From Chloroflexota bacterium (GTDB lineage Bacteria; Chloroflexota; Anaerolineae; DUEN01): a stretch of DNA of 43,883 nt. Under the pieces are notes generated by a model that ran no database searches, had not been told where the DNA came from, and saw nothing but the letters and a program-made list of their open reading frames with translations. Positions 7,787-18,318 of the stretch are shown here, piece after piece. Positions within the stretch are counted from its first letter, which is position 1; each line of letters begins with the position of its first letter. A program made the translations under genes and the position numbers. Location of the stretch: the NCBI GenBank assembly GCA_013152435.1, contig JAADGJ010000112.1:1-43883 (forward strand). The letters run 5' to 3'.

Positions 7787-8158
7787 GTGGCCACGATCGC
7801 TTTGATCGCCCATGACGGCAAGAAGGACGAGCTGGAGAGGTTCGCGCGGGCCCACAGGGCGGAACTGGAGCGCTTCCACCTGATCGCCACCGGCACGACG
7901 GGGCAGAGGATCGCGGAGGCCACGGGACTCCCGGTGGAGCGGATGCTCTCAGGCCCGTTGGGAGGGGACGCCCAGATCGCCGCCCGGGTGGCCTCTGGGC
8001 ACGTCCTCGCCGTGATCTTCCTGGTGGACCCTCTGTACGCCCACCCACATGAGCCGGACATCCAGGGGCTGTTGCGCATCTGCAACGTCCATAACGTCCC
8101 GCTGGCAACGAACGCAGCCACAGCCGAACTCGTGCTGGCCGGGCTGACGGCCTCATAG
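7787..8158 (+). CDS. mgsA: Methylglyoxal synthase
   Basis: MgsA converts dihydroxyacetone phosphate to methylglyoxal and phosphate, a bypass of lower glycolysis when phosphate is limiting or sugar phosphates build up. The 123-residue protein shows the family signature in order: [23 protein letters not shown], the phosphate-binding [12 protein letters not shown] with the catalytic Asp, [17 protein letters not shown] and [20 protein letters not shown]. The length is slightly below E. coli MgsA and normal for short forms. I take the GTG at 7787, preceded by ACGGAGAAACGAG. A promoter and operator-like palindrome lie directly upstream. The tpiA gene, acting on the same triose phosphate, is only 1.8 kb away. 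Confidence 0.95.
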   Translation: MATIALIAHDGKKDELERFARAHRAELERFHLIATGTTGQRIAEATGLPVERMLSGPLGGDAQIAARVASGHVLAVIFLVDPLYAHPHEPDIQGLLRICNVHNVPLATNAATAELVLAGLTAS

Positions 8159-8225
8159 CCCGATTCGCCTCCGGCGACCCTCCTCCAAGAACGATCGGAA
8201 CTTACCCCTGCGTGGAGGCAACGCG

Positions 8226-9089
8226 ATGTCGCGTGCACGTATTCTCCCCTTAATCGCGGACTATACCCTGATCGTGATCGGCGCCCTCCTGATCGCCCTG
8301 GCAGCCGATCTATTCCTCATCCCCAACCAGGTGATCTCCGCCGGGCTGTTCGGCATCGCGGTGATCTTCTACTATCTGTTCGGGACGCCGGTCGGGTTGG
8401 TCACCCTGGCCCTCAACATCCCGCTGTTTCTGGCCATGCTGCGCTGGGGAGGCGGCTGGAAGGCGGGTGTGCGCACCATGGTAGCCGTGGCCGTCATGTC
8501 CTTCGCCGTGGACTTGATGGCCGGGCGCCTGCCGGTGATCACCACGGATCCCTTGCTCTACACGCTCTACGGCGGCATCCTGGACGGACTGGGGATCGGC
8601 CTGATCTTCCGGGCGCAGGGCACGACGGGTGGCATCGACATCATCGCCCGGCTCATGCAGCGCTGGCGGGGCTCCGAGCCGGGACAGGTGCTGCTGGTGC
8701 TGAGCGGGCTCACCCTGGCCGCCGCGGCCATCGTCTTCGGGATTGAACGAGCCCTCTACGCCATGATCGTGGCCACCGTGTCCAGCATGATGGTCGATCT
8801 GGTCCAACAGGGGCTTGGGCGCGCCAAGGTCGCCTTCATCGTGTCCACCGAGCACGACCGCATCCGGTCCGCTATCCTCGAGGAAATGGAGCGCGGCGTG
8901 ACGATCCTACAGGGCGAGGGGGGATACACCGGGGAGGCGCGACCGGTGCTCATGTGCGCGGTCGCCCAATCCGAGGTAAGCGTGCTCAAGCGGTTGATCG
9001 ATCGATACGATCCGAACGCCTTTATCGTCATCGCGCCCGCCCAGGAGGTTCTGGGCGAGGGATTTCGCGGGTTGCACCCCGCCGTGTAA
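8226..9089 (+). CDS. YitT family membrane protein (DUF161 + DUF2179)
   Basis: The 287-residue protein has five to six membrane segments (first about residues 11-30, YTLIVIGALLIALAADLFLI) with the repeated LIPNQVISAGLFGIAVI and AQGTTGGIDIIARLM motifs of the YitT/YxlG family. A C-terminal soluble DUF2179 domain follows (about 205-280, KVAFIVSTEHDRIRSAIL...RGVTILQGEGGYTG). The family is widespread in Gram-positive-type bacteria; its transport substrate is not established. The ATG at 8226 follows GGAGGCAACGCG. It lies 67 bases after mgsA on the same strand and may share its promoter. Its stop is only 6 bases from the convergent protease gene. Confidence 0.9.
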   Translation: MSRARILPLIADYTLIVIGALLIALAADLFLIPNQVISAGLFGIAVIFYYLFGTPVGLVTLALNIPLFLAMLRWGGGWKAGVRTMVAVAVMSFAVDLMAGRLPVITTDPLLYTLYGGILDGLGIGLIFRAQGTTGGIDIIARLMQRWRGSEPGQVLLVLSGLTLAAAAIVFGIERALYAMIVATVSSMMVDLVQQGLGRAKVAFIVSTEHDRIRSAILEEMERGVTILQGEGGYTGEARPVLMCAVAQSEVSVLKRLIDRYDPNAFIVIAPAQEVLGEGFRGLHPAV

Positions 9090-9095
9090 GCGGAA

Positions 9096-9830
9096 TCAAT
9101 ACACGACGCGTTGCCCTTTGAGGATTCCCAGGAACAGCTCGGTGAGCCCCACCGCGATGGCGATCGGCAGGTCGATCAACACGGCCAGGCTCAGGGCATA
9201 CGTCAACGTCTGGACGCCGCGTGCGATCGCGCTCATCGCCTCCTGGGAAAGCGAGGGCAACAGGTCCAGCGCATACAGCCCTCCCACGGCGATGATGAGG
9301 TAGAGAAACAGGGATCCCCAGGCCTCTCGGTCGCTGGCGCTGGGCATCATCCCGTTAGATACGGTGAAGATCAGGTAGACGTAGAGCCAGATGTCCGGCT
9401 TCCCCATTCCCTGCCAGAGGTTGCGCACGGCCGCACGCCACCCATCCACCCCGGCCAGGCCGAATACCTGTAAGGCGATCCCCAGGAGGATCGCGCAGCC
9501 GGTGATGAAGGGCGCCATCCCCACCAGGCTATCCCGCACGGTCCCCCCGGAGCGAAAATCCACGTAGCCCATCCGCACCGATCGCCCCCGTGATTCAGGC
9601 CAGACGCGAAGCCGCGAGGGACGCAGGCCCAACACCCGGGCGGCCGCCCAATGGCTTGCCTCATGCAGCGCGATCCCGGGCAGGAAGATGAGCCAGGCCA
9701 ACACCATAGCCCCCGTGTTCCGCTCGGTGAGGAGCAGGCCAATTCCCTGCACATGCCGGCCGATCCAGTCGCTCAGCAGGGATAGGACCACCAAAACCAC
9801 AGCGAACGTCGCCAGCGTTTCCCACGGCAC
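9096..9830 (-). CDS. M50-like integral membrane metalloprotease
   Basis: The 244-residue protein has a transmembrane segment carrying LPGIALHEASHWAAARVLGL (about 50-69), which contains the HExxH zinc-protease motif inside a hydrophobic helix, and a later IFTVSNGMMPSASDREAW (about 153-170) resembling the third-ligand loop of site-2-type proteases (N/D-P-x-x-x-D). Several other hydrophobic segments surround these. Such proteases cleave membrane-embedded substrates, but neither substrate nor pathway is visible. There is no PDZ domain. The start is a GTG at 9830 with a weak ribosome site. It is downstream of tpiA on the same strand, with a terminator hairpin between, and converges on the YitT-type gene. 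Confidence 0.75.
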   Translation of the reverse strand: MPWETLATFAVVLVVLSLLSDWIGRHVQGIGLLLTERNTGAMVLAWLIFLPGIALHEASHWAAARVLGLRPSRLRVWPESRGRSVRMGYVDFRSGGTVRDSLVGMAPFITGCAILLGIALQVFGLAGVDGWRAAVRNLWQGMGKPDIWLYVYLIFTVSNGMMPSASDREAWGSLFLYLIIAVGGLYALDLLPSLSQEAMSAIARGVQTLTYALSLAVLIDLPIAIAVGLTELFLGILKGQRVVY

Positions 9831-9847
9831 GGTCGGGCTCTCTCAGC

Positions 9848-9884
9848 ATTCAAAGAAAGGAGGGCAGGGATCCCCTGCCCTCAC
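9848..9884 (-). terminator. Terminator hairpin after tpiA
   Basis: GAGGGCAGGG (9860-9869) and CCCTGCCCTC (9873-9882) form a perfect 10-bp stem around ATC. On the minus strand it is followed by CTTTCTTTG, a usable U tract, 70 bases past the tpiA stop. Confidence 0.75.
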
Positions 9885-9953
9885 ATCGGAAACCACTCAC
9901 ATCATGCAACGATCCGCCTGTCATCGCACCCAAGATCCGCTAACCGTCCAGGG

Positions 9954-10721
9954 TCAGCGATACACCTCGGAGGTGATGCGGATCATGGCCACAAACTCGT
10001 CCGCCCGCAGGCTGGCCCCGCCCACCAAAGCGCCGTCCACATCCGGCTGGGACATGATCTCCCGGATGTTCTTGCTGTTGGTGCTCCCGCCGTACTGGAT
10101 GCGCACCTGCTCGGCCACATCCCGGCCATACAAACGCTCGATGGTCGCCCGCACCACGCCGCCGATCACCTGCTGTGCCTGCTCGGCAGTGGCAGCCTTG
10201 CCCGTCCCGATCGCCCACACGGGCTCATAGGCGATGACCACCTTCGCGACCTGGTCCGCCGTGAGTCCGTCGAGCACGCCCTCCACCTGCCCGCGCACCA
10301 CGGACTCGGTCTCCCCCGCGTCGTACTGGGCCTCCGTCTCCCCCACGCAGATGATGGGGGTCAGACCGTGGCTCAGCGCCGCCTTCACCTTACGGTTCAC
10401 GAGCTCGTCCGTCTCACCGAAATAGGCCCTCCGCTCCGAGTGCCCCAGGATCACGTACTGGCATAGATCCACCAGCATCAAGGGCGAGATCTCCCCCGTG
10501 AACGCGCCCTTCTCCTCCCAGTGCATGTTCTGGGCACCCAGTCCGATATCCGTCCCCCGGATCAGCGTCGCCACCCGATCCAGATCCACGAAGGGCGGGC
10601 ACAACACCTTCTCCACATTCTGAACCGCCGTCAGGCCATCGAGCATCCCCTTCACCAGCTCTTCCGCCTCGGCGATGGTTTTATTCATCTTCCAGTTGCC
10701 AGCGATGATGGGCGTACGCAT
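9954..10721 (-). CDS. tpiA: Triosephosphate isomerase
   Basis: TpiA interconverts dihydroxyacetone phosphate and glyceraldehyde 3-phosphate in the cytoplasm. The 255-residue TIM barrel has all catalytic residues: K11 in GNWKMN, H94 in LGHSERR and E166 in AYEPVWAIGTG, plus the phosphate-binding QYGGSTNSKN and VGGASL near the C terminus. The length is typical. The ATG at 10721 follows AAGGAGGAAGGAAG. A promoter can be proposed at 10755-10783. It stands alone here, away from the gap-pgk cluster where it is often found, and ends in a good terminator. Confidence 0.97.
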   Translation of the reverse strand: MRTPIIAGNWKMNKTIAEAEELVKGMLDGLTAVQNVEKVLCPPFVDLDRVATLIRGTDIGLGAQNMHWEEKGAFTGEISPLMLVDLCQYVILGHSERRAYFGETDELVNRKVKAALSHGLTPIICVGETEAQYDAGETESVVRGQVEGVLDGLTADQVAKVVIAYEPVWAIGTGKAATAEQAQQVIGGVVRATIERLYGRDVAEQVRIQYGGSTNSKNIREIMSQPDVDGALVGGASLRADEFVAMIRITSEVYR

Positions 10722-10754
10722 CTTCCTTCCTCCTTAGTCGTTCGGTCACCCGCC

Positions 10755-10783
10755 ATCTTAGCACCAACCATCCGCAAAAGCAA
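10755..10783 (-). promoter_or_regulatory. tpiA promoter
   Basis: On the minus strand TTGCTT (10783-10778), 17 bases, then TAAGAT (10760-10755), 34 bases before the tpiA start. Consensus match only. Confidence 0.6.
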
Positions 10784-10831
10784 AATCCCCCCGATCGCCC
10801 ATCCGATCATCAACCTCGTGCCCTACCTCTA

Positions 10832-11035
10832 GAGCATGTCTGAGAAATGCCATTCCTCTGCCATGGGGAGGCCCGGAAGAGCCTCGCCCTCCGGGAAAAG
10901 CCCTTCTCCCCAGACCGGGGAAGGAAGGCACGAGGCGGACAAAGGGGATGGGAGGCCCCTCCGCACTTCCTCCGTGGGCCCGCGATGGGCGTTGTGGGGC
11001 GTCTCACGGGATCTCTGTCGTTTTGGATATACGAC
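10832..11035. repeat. Repeat B/C hybrid (B2)
   Basis: The left end GAGCATGTCTGAGAAATGCC is a B terminal repeat, followed by a B-like body with GGGGAGGCCCGGAAGAGCC and GGGAAAAGCCCTTCTCC. The right part from about 10950 is instead the reverse complement of the repeat C segment at 7465-7540. It lies in the divergent gap between tpiA and the Cys-rich mini-protein gene. Confidence 0.7.
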
Positions 11036-11050
11036 TATGACCATCCCCCC

Positions 11051-11079
11051 TTGCCTCTCACAGACGGCCATGGTAAGAT
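11051..11079 (+). promoter_or_regulatory. Promoter of the Cys-rich mini-protein gene
   Basis: TTGCCT (11051-11056), exactly 17 bases, TAAGAT (11074-11079). The predicted transcript starts about 73 bases before the ATG at 11159. Confidence 0.6.
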
Positions 11080-11158
11080 GGTCTTGCAGTAGGAGCTTCG
11101 GCACCGGTACGATCGACGTGATGAGCCTGCACGAGGGACCGTCAAAGGAGGGAGCGAG

Positions 11159-11356
11159 ATGGCACGCGTGGAAGGATCGGGAATGTTGATCTGTGACGGC
11201 TGCGGAGTGGAGATCACATGGGCCCCTGTGAGGCAACGGGATCGCGTGTTCTGCTGCAAGACGTGCGCCCGCGGGCTGCCCTGCCGATGCGATGACATCG
11301 AGGATGCGGAGCCCTTCGATCCCCGGTTGGATCGGTTCGAGTTCCTGCCCGATTGA
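11159..11356 (+). CDS. Cysteine-rich 65-residue protein, putative metal-binding
   Basis: The product is not a family I can name. It contains seven cysteines: C12, C15 (CDGCG), then C31, C32, C35 (FCCKTCARG) and C40, C42 (LPCRCDD), arranged like a treble-clef or compact zinc/Fe-S site, followed by an acidic tail ending FEFLPD. An AAAGGAGGGAGCGAG ribosome site directly precedes the ATG, a sigma-A-type promoter lies at 11051-11079, and a UUCG-capped terminator follows at 11395-11418. The complete transcription unit around such a short frame argues for a real monocistronic gene. It could be a metal-storage or regulatory mini-protein. Confidence 0.75.
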   Translation: MARVEGSGMLICDGCGVEITWAPVRQRDRVFCCKTCARGLPCRCDDIEDAEPFDPRLDRFEFLPD

Positions 11357-11394
11357 CCCTTGCGTGCGTGTTGGAGTGGTACGGCTGTAACATT

Positions 11395-11418
11395 CGCGGG
11401 AGGGTTCGCCCTCCCGCG
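11395..11418 (+). terminator. UUCG-loop hairpin between convergent genes
   Basis: CGCGGGAGGG (11395-11404), loop TTCG, CCCTCCCGCG (11409-11418). It ends the mini-protein transcript and could act on alr from the other side. No U run follows. Confidence 0.7.
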
Positions 11419-11513
11419 ATGTGCTTATCAACCCGCCGGCACATGCCTACGAGGTCCGACCCGGCCGCGGAAACGCTTGTGAGCGGGGTCGGAGGAGAGA
11501 GGAGGGGACAGGA

Positions 11514-12698
11514 TCACCAGCGATGCCCATTGGAGGATGACGTGGTGATGCGCGGGACACGGGCCAGGATCTCCGAGATCACCTCGTAGTTGATGGTGCC
11601 CAGGTGGATGGCTACCTCATCCGCCGTGATCTCCTCATCCCCCTGACGGCCGATCAGCACCACCTCGTCGCCCTGCCGGACGCCCGGGATGTGGGTCACA
11701 TTGATCATGGTCTGATCCATGCACACCCGGCCCACCACAGGCGCCCGCTGCCCCCGCACCAGCACGCTCCCCCAGTGCGTGGGCGACCGTCGGAAGCCAT
11801 CGGCATATCCCACCGGGATCACGGCGATACGCTCCTCCCCTTGTGTGCGATACACGTTCCCATAGCTGACGAAGCTGCCCGGCGGCAACGTCTTCACCTG
11901 AGCGATGATGGTCTTCCAACTCAGCGCACGGCGAAATCCAGGCGGCAGGGGCGTCTCCGCCGAGGGTGCCAGGCCGTACATGGCGATACCCAGCCGCACC
12001 ATATTGAAGCGGCTCTCCGGCACGGTAAGCAGCGCGGCCGAATTCGCCGCGTGGACCAGGGGGACGTGGACGCCAAGATCCCGGATCACATCCAGCGCGC
12101 GGTGGAACCGCTCCAACTGCCAGTACGTGTATTCCTTATCGGCCGCGTCGGCCACGGAGAAATGGGTAAAGACCCCCTCGATCTCGACGCCGGGCAGGCG
12201 CGCCACCGCCTCCACGAAGTCCGGCACCTCCTCCGGGAGGATGCCCAGGCGTCCCATGCCCGTGTCGATCTTGATATGGACGTAAGCCGGACGGCCGACG
12301 AGGCGAGCCGCCTCGCTCAATGCGAAGGCGGTATCCAGATCGAAGAGGGTGACGCGCACGCCGTGGCGCACGGTATCCTGCGCCTGCCAGGCCGGGGTGT
12401 ATCCCAACACCAACATGGGGATGGCGATCCCGGCCTCCTGCAGCATATGCGCCTCGGACAGACAGGCCACGCCCAGCATCGAGACGCCGCCGGCCACAGC
12501 CGCGTGCGCGATCTGGAACAGCCCATGCCCGTACGCGTTGGCCTTCACCACCGCCATGATCCGCACATGCGGCCCCACGATCTCCCGAACGCGGCGGACG
12601 TTCTCGCTGATCGCATCCAGATCGATCTCCAGCCATGTCGGCCGGTCCGGGATGGAAGGAAAGATCGCCATTTCCGCTTGATGATGTGTGGTCCACAT
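11514..12698 (-). CDS. alr: Alanine racemase
   Basis: Alr makes D-alanine for peptidoglycan using PLP. The product contains WLEIDLDAISENVRRVR, the PLP-lysine motif AVVKANAYGHG, the GRLGI and THFSVADAAD regions, HAANSAALL, RLGIAMYGLAPS and the C-terminal domain with VSYGNVYRT (active-site Tyr) and CMDQTMINV. From the ATG at 12698 the protein has 394 residues, close to the family norm of 370-390. The frame stays open to 12863, but the extra 55 residues are unlike the family and cross the promoter region; an ATG at 12671 is the other candidate. A TACAAT box on the minus strand at 12733-12738 fits transcription starting just upstream. The gene stands alone, convergent with the mini-protein gene. 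Confidence 0.95.
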   Translation of the reverse strand: MWTTHHQAEMAIFPSIPDRPTWLEIDLDAISENVRRVREIVGPHVRIMAVVKANAYGHGLFQIAHAAVAGGVSMLGVACLSEAHMLQEAGIAIPMLVLGYTPAWQAQDTVRHGVRVTLFDLDTAFALSEAARLVGRPAYVHIKIDTGMGRLGILPEEVPDFVEAVARLPGVEIEGVFTHFSVADAADKEYTYWQLERFHRALDVIRDLGVHVPLVHAANSAALLTVPESRFNMVRLGIAMYGLAPSAETPLPPGFRRALSWKTIIAQVKTLPPGSFVSYGNVYRTQGEERIAVIPVGYADGFRRSPTHWGSVLVRGQRAPVVGRVCMDQTMINVTHIPGVRQGDEVVLIGRQGDEEITADEVAIHLGTINYEVISEILARVPRITTSSSNGHRW

Positions 12699-12820
12699 GC
12701 GCAGGCGCCCCCGATGATCCGTATGGATTATGGGCCATTGTAGCACAACGACTCGCGAGCGGCCAGAACGAAAATCCCACGCGCTCATACATTTTGCTAA
12801 CGAAAACCTTACGCCGCTCT

Positions 12821-12826
12821 TATACT
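12821..12826 (+). promoter_or_regulatory. Probable -10 box of dnaK
   Basis: TATACT lies about 95 bases before dnaK. The best -35-like hexamer, TTGCTA (12794-12799), is 21 bases away, so the -35 element is poor. I find neither a CIRCE (TTAGCACTC-N9-GAGTGCTAA) nor a HAIR element. Confidence 0.4.
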
Positions 12827-12918
12827 GTGGGCGTATGCTGAGCACCGGACGGAAAGTCGGCATTCTATATGAACGCGCATAGCAATCACAGCTTAATGAT
12901 TCCGAGGAGGATTCTCAT

Positions 12919-14820
<1,902 letters not shown>

Positions 14821-14861
14821 CGCCTGCTGAGGGATGATGATCAGGACAAAGGATGGGTTTG

Positions 14862-14892
14862 CGGGCGGGGTCATGGGCCCCGCCCGTTCTTT
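14862..14892 (+). terminator. Hairpin between dnaK and grpE
   Basis: CGGGCGGGG (14862-14870) pairs perfectly with CCCCGCCCG (14878-14886) around a 7-base loop and is followed by TTCTTTGG. It is intrinsic-terminator-like and ends just 18 bases before the proposed grpE start, so partial termination would lower grpE relative to dnaK. Confidence 0.7.
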
Positions 14893-14903
14893 GGAGGTTT
14901 TCT

Positions 14904-15584
14904 GTGAACCGTTACTTTTACGATGATCCCTTCGGCCGGCCCTGGCGCGCCGGCCGCCCGAGGCGGGTACGTGTGCCCGTCCGGGTAGAGGACGAAACGC
15001 CAACAACCGAAGAACAACCGATGCACGAGGAGACGATCGCCAAACCGACGATGTCTCAGGAAGCCATGTCAGACCAAACGGAGTTCAAGACGCTGACGGA
15101 GTGCCAGGAAGCTCTGGAGAAGGCTCGGGCGGAGGCGGCGGAGTGGAAAGACCGCTACCTGCGGCTGCAGGCCGATCTGGAGAACATGCGCAAGCGGCTG
15201 GAGCGTCGCTACGCGGCCGAGGCCGAGCGGGAGAAGGAGCGCATCCTGCAGGCCATGCTTCCCGTAGCCGATCACCTGGAATTCGCACTGAGACACGCGA
15301 GCGGCCGGGATGAGCCGCTGCAACAGGGTGTGGCGCTGACGCTGAAGGCCTTCCAGGACGCGCTGGCGGCCCTGGACGTCCGGCCCATCGAGGCGAAGGA
15401 CCAGCCCTTCGACCCGAACGTGCACGAGGCCGTAGGTGTGGAGCCCACGTCCGCCGTAGAGCCGGGCATCGTGGTCGCGGAGGAGCAGAAGGGGTACACG
15501 TATGGCGACCGGGTGCTCCGTCCCGCGCGCGTGCGGGTGAGCACCTCGCCGGATCGGGCGTCCCGCATCGAGCGCGACGCCTGA
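14904..15584 (+). CDS. grpE: GrpE nucleotide exchange factor
   Basis: GrpE releases ADP from DnaK. The 226-residue product starts at the GTG at 14904, chosen because TTTGGAGG lies 7 bases upstream and because an ATG at 14853 would place coding sequence over the terminator hairpin. The N-terminal 70 residues are basic then Glu/Thr-rich and not conserved. The conserved part follows: a coiled-coil helix (CQEALEKARAEAAEWKDRYLRLQADLENMRKRLERR), PVADHLEFALRHA, and the C-terminal beta wing (PFDPNVHEAVGVEPT...GIVVAEEQKGYTYGDRVLRPARVRVS). The family length is usually 180-210, so only the N-terminus is extended. Confidence 0.95.
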   Translation: MNRYFYDDPFGRPWRAGRPRRVRVPVRVEDETPTTEEQPMHEETIAKPTMSQEAMSDQTEFKTLTECQEALEKARAEAAEWKDRYLRLQADLENMRKRLERRYAAEAEREKERILQAMLPVADHLEFALRHASGRDEPLQQGVALTLKAFQDALAALDVRPIEAKDQPFDPNVHEAVGVEPTSAVEPGIVVAEEQKGYTYGDRVLRPARVRVSTSPDRASRIERDA

Positions 15585-15698
15585 CGACCGAGGGAGAGGA
15601 GGGCATGTTTTGACGCCCTTGCGCCCTCCAACGACTCATCCAAGCTTAACCTGGTATTCAGCTGAAATTAAGCTCATTCCAGGAACGTAAGAGGGGCC

Positions 15699-16682
15699 AT
15701 GGAGTACAAGGACTATTACAAAATTCTGGGCGTGGACCGCAATGCCACAGAAAAGGAGATCCGGCAGGCCTATCGCCGGCTGGCACGTCAATATCACCCT
15801 GACATGAATCCCGGCGACAAGGCTGCCGAGGAGCGCTTCAAGGAGATCAACGAGGCCTATGAGGTGCTCTCCGACCCGGAAAAGCGCAAGAAGTACGATC
15901 AGTTCGGCGCCCAATGGCAACAATTCGAGCGCATGGGCGGCCGCCCGGAGGACTTCGACTGGAGCCGATGGGCGGCGACCGGGCCGGATGGGCAACGGGT
16001 CTACACGCGCACCGTCAGCCCGGAGGAGATGGAGGAGATCCTGGGCGGCATGGGCGGCTTCTCCGATTTCTTCGAGATGCTCTTCGGCGGCATGGGCGGG
16101 CGTCGCCGTACGGTGGACTTCGGCGACCTGTTCGGAGGAGCCGGGCAGGCCTTCCAGGAACATGTGTCACGCGCCCAGGATGTTGAACAGCCGGTGCAGA
16201 TCACCCTGGAGGAGGCCTTCCATGGCACCACGCGCACGTTCCAGCGAGAGGACGGCACACGGCTGGAGGTGAAGATCCCTCGCGGCGTGCGCACGGGGTC
16301 CCGAGTGCGCGTATCGGGCGCGGCAGGCGGACGCGGCGGGCGGCGCGGCGACCTCTACCTTCGGGTGGAAGTCCTGCCCCACCCCGTCTTCCAGCGGGAC
16401 GGCGACGACCTGAAGGTGGAGGTGCCTGTGGATCTCTACACGGCCATCCTGGGAGGCGAGGTGCAGGTGCCGACGCTGGAACGGCCGGTGATGTTGACGA
16501 TCCCACCGGAGACGCCGAACGGGAAGGTGTTCCGCCTGCGCGGGCTGGGCATGCCCAACCTGCGCAATCCCGACAAGCGCGGGGATCTCTACGCACGTGT
16601 GAACGTGCAACTGCCGCGCAACCTGACCGAGCGGGAAAAGGAGCTATTCCGGGAGCTGCGAGACCTGGCACGTCGCCGCTAA
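15699..16682 (+). CDS. DnaJ-class cochaperone, CbpA-like, without zinc finger
   Basis: The 327-residue protein has an N-terminal J domain ([18 protein letters not shown], with H33-P34-D35), a Gly/Met/Phe-rich linker (about 100-150, including [21 protein letters not shown]) and two DnaJ C-terminal beta domains ([48 protein letters not shown]). The four CxxCxGxG zinc repeats of canonical DnaJ are absent, so this is a type II/CbpA-like J protein. It would stimulate the DnaK ATPase encoded upstream. The ATG at 15699 follows AAGAGGGGCC, 114 bases after grpE on the same strand. Whether a zinc-containing DnaJ exists elsewhere cannot be seen. Confidence 0.95.
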   Translation: MEYKDYYKILGVDRNATEKEIRQAYRRLARQYHPDMNPGDKAAEERFKEINEAYEVLSDPEKRKKYDQFGAQWQQFERMGGRPEDFDWSRWAATGPDGQRVYTRTVSPEEMEEILGGMGGFSDFFEMLFGGMGGRRRTVDFGDLFGGAGQAFQEHVSRAQDVEQPVQITLEEAFHGTTRTFQREDGTRLEVKIPRGVRTGSRVRVSGAAGGRGGRRGDLYLRVEVLPHPVFQRDGDDLKVEVPVDLYTAILGGEVQVPTLERPVMLTIPPETPNGKVFRLRGLGMPNLRNPDKRGDLYARVNVQLPRNLTEREKELFRELRDLARRR

Positions 16683-16805
16683 CCCCGAGGCTTTCCACCA
16701 TCCCGGATACGCCGCTCGCGTCAGGTGCGCCCACCCTGGTTCGCCTCACGACCAGAATGAAAACCGGGGGACGGTGAGGATGATATCGAGCGCAGGAGGT
16801 GTGCG

Positions 16806-18125
16806 ATGAAGCACGGAGTGCATACACGCGGTTGGACGCTTCTCGCCATGTTGGTGATCATCAGCCTGGTCGTTTCCGGCTGTGCACAAGTGTTGGCCTC
16901 TTCGAAGCCGCACGCGGCCGCGGCGACGCCGACGCCCGTGGCGGTGGAGGAGACGAGCACGACACCGACCGAGGAGACGTCGGAGGAAACGCCCTCCCTG
17001 GCAGACGCCCAGGCAATCGTCGCCGCACAAGAGACGGTGCTGAGTCACATCTACGAGACAGTGTTACCTTCCGTGGTTCATATCCGTGTGGTACAGAAGG
17101 TGGAGCAATCTCCAGAGGTTCCCAGCTGGGGATTTGGGTTCCCCGGCATTCCGGGATTCCCTTACCCCTATCCGGGCATCCCAAGGACGCCACAGGAGTT
17201 TTATCGGCGAGGGGAGGGATCTGGCTTCGTCTGGGATAAGGAAGGGCACATCGTCACCAACAATCACGTGGTGGAGGACGCGGATCGCGTGGAGGTCGTG
17301 TTCGCCGATCACTCGGTGGCCGAGGCGGAGGTGCTGGGCACCGATCCGGATTCCGATCTGGCGGTGATCAAAGTGGATGTGCCGGCAGAGCGCCTGAAGC
17401 CGGTCACCCTGGGCGACAGCGACGCGTTGAAGGTCGGCCAGATGGCCATCGCCATCGGGAATCCCTTCGGCCAGGAGTTCACCATGACCAGCGGCATCAT
17501 CAGCGCGCTGGGGCGGACGATCCGCAGCGGGGCCAGCCCGTTCTCCATCCCGGAGGTCATCCAGACGGACGCGGCCATCAACCCGGGGAACTCGGGCGGG
17601 CCGCTGCTGGACCGCATGGGACGCGTGATCGGCATCAATGCGATGATCATCAGCCGCAGCGGCGCGAACGCCGGCATCGGCTTCGCGATCCCCATCAACA
17701 TCGCCAAGATGGTGGTACCGGATCTGATCGAGAAGGGCACGTATGAGTACGCATGGCTGGGTATCACCGGCGCCAACCTGGTGCCTGAGGTGGCCGAACT
17801 CATGGGGCTGCCCAAGGACACCCACGGCGCCCTGGTCATCAACGTGGCCAAGGACAGCCCGGCCGACAAGGCGGGCCTGCGCGGCAGCGACAAGACCTTG
17901 AAGGTCGAGGGCGCGGAGTACCAGTTCGGCGGCGACGTCATCGTCAGCATCAACGGCCAGCCGGTGAAGGGCATGGATGATCTGATCGCCTACCTGGTGA
18001 AGAACACCCGGCCCGGCGACAAGGTGACGCTGGAAGTGATCCGCGCCAAGGGACAGCGCGAGAAGCTGACGGTCACGCTGGAGCCGCGCCCACGTCGCTA
18101 CCAGAAGCGCTCGCCTCAAGAGTGA
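16806..18125 (+). CDS. HtrA/Deg-family serine protease, predicted lipoprotein
   Basis: The 439-residue protein is a trypsin-like HtrA protease acting outside the cytoplasmic membrane. It has a signal peptide with lipobox LVVSGC (lipidated Cys about 26), a Thr/Pro/Glu-rich tether, and a protease domain with H154 (NNHVVE), D184 (DSDLAVI) and S263 (NPGNSGGPLLD), then one C-terminal PDZ domain (about 325-425, including GALVINVAKDSPADKAGLRG and GDVIVSINGQPVKGMDDL). A Pro/Gly-rich insertion (SWGFGFPGIPGFPYPYPGIP) precedes the catalytic core. The ATG at 16806 follows GCAGGAGGTGTGCG. It completes a protein-quality-control cluster with dnaK, grpE and the J protein and ends in a strong terminator. Confidence 0.95.
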   Translation: MKHGVHTRGWTLLAMLVIISLVVSGCAQVLASSKPHAAAATPTPVAVEETSTTPTEETSEETPSLADAQAIVAAQETVLSHIYETVLPSVVHIRVVQKVEQSPEVPSWGFGFPGIPGFPYPYPGIPRTPQEFYRRGEGSGFVWDKEGHIVTNNHVVEDADRVEVVFADHSVAEAEVLGTDPDSDLAVIKVDVPAERLKPVTLGDSDALKVGQMAIAIGNPFGQEFTMTSGIISALGRTIRSGASPFSIPEVIQTDAAINPGNSGGPLLDRMGRVIGINAMIISRSGANAGIGFAIPINIAKMVVPDLIEKGTYEYAWLGITGANLVPEVAELMGLPKDTHGALVINVAKDSPADKAGLRGSDKTLKVEGAEYQFGGDVIVSINGQPVKGMDDLIAYLVKNTRPGDKVTLEVIRAKGQREKLTVTLEPRPRRYQKRSPQE

Positions 18126-18161
18126 GCCCACCATCGCATCGCAGGCGATGAGCGAACGGGA

Positions 18162-18196
18162 AAAGGCCTGCTCTCCTTGCGAGAGCAGGCCTTTCT
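18162..18196 (+). terminator. Strong terminator after htrA-type gene
   Basis: AAAGGCCTGCTCTC (18162-18175), loop CTTGC, GAGAGCAGGCCTTT (18181-18194): a perfect 14-bp stem whose 3' arm ends in TTT, followed by CTGC. It lies 37 bases past the stop. Confidence 0.85.
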
Positions 18197-18318
18197 GCAT
18201 CTCGGGATCGCGTCCAATGGCGAACGGGACCTCGCAAAGGACCTGCCACAGAAGCGGGTCGTGTATTCTCCTCGGTGGAAACACGGCGGGGAGCCGTGAG
18301 CTATGATCCGGGGGATGG

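Noticed and set aside
12700-12918. CIRCE or HAIR heat-shock operator upstream of dnaK
   Set aside because: I looked for TTAGCACTC-N9-GAGTGCTAA and CTTGAGT-N7-ACTCAAG and found neither, only short unrelated matches such as GCTGAGCACC.
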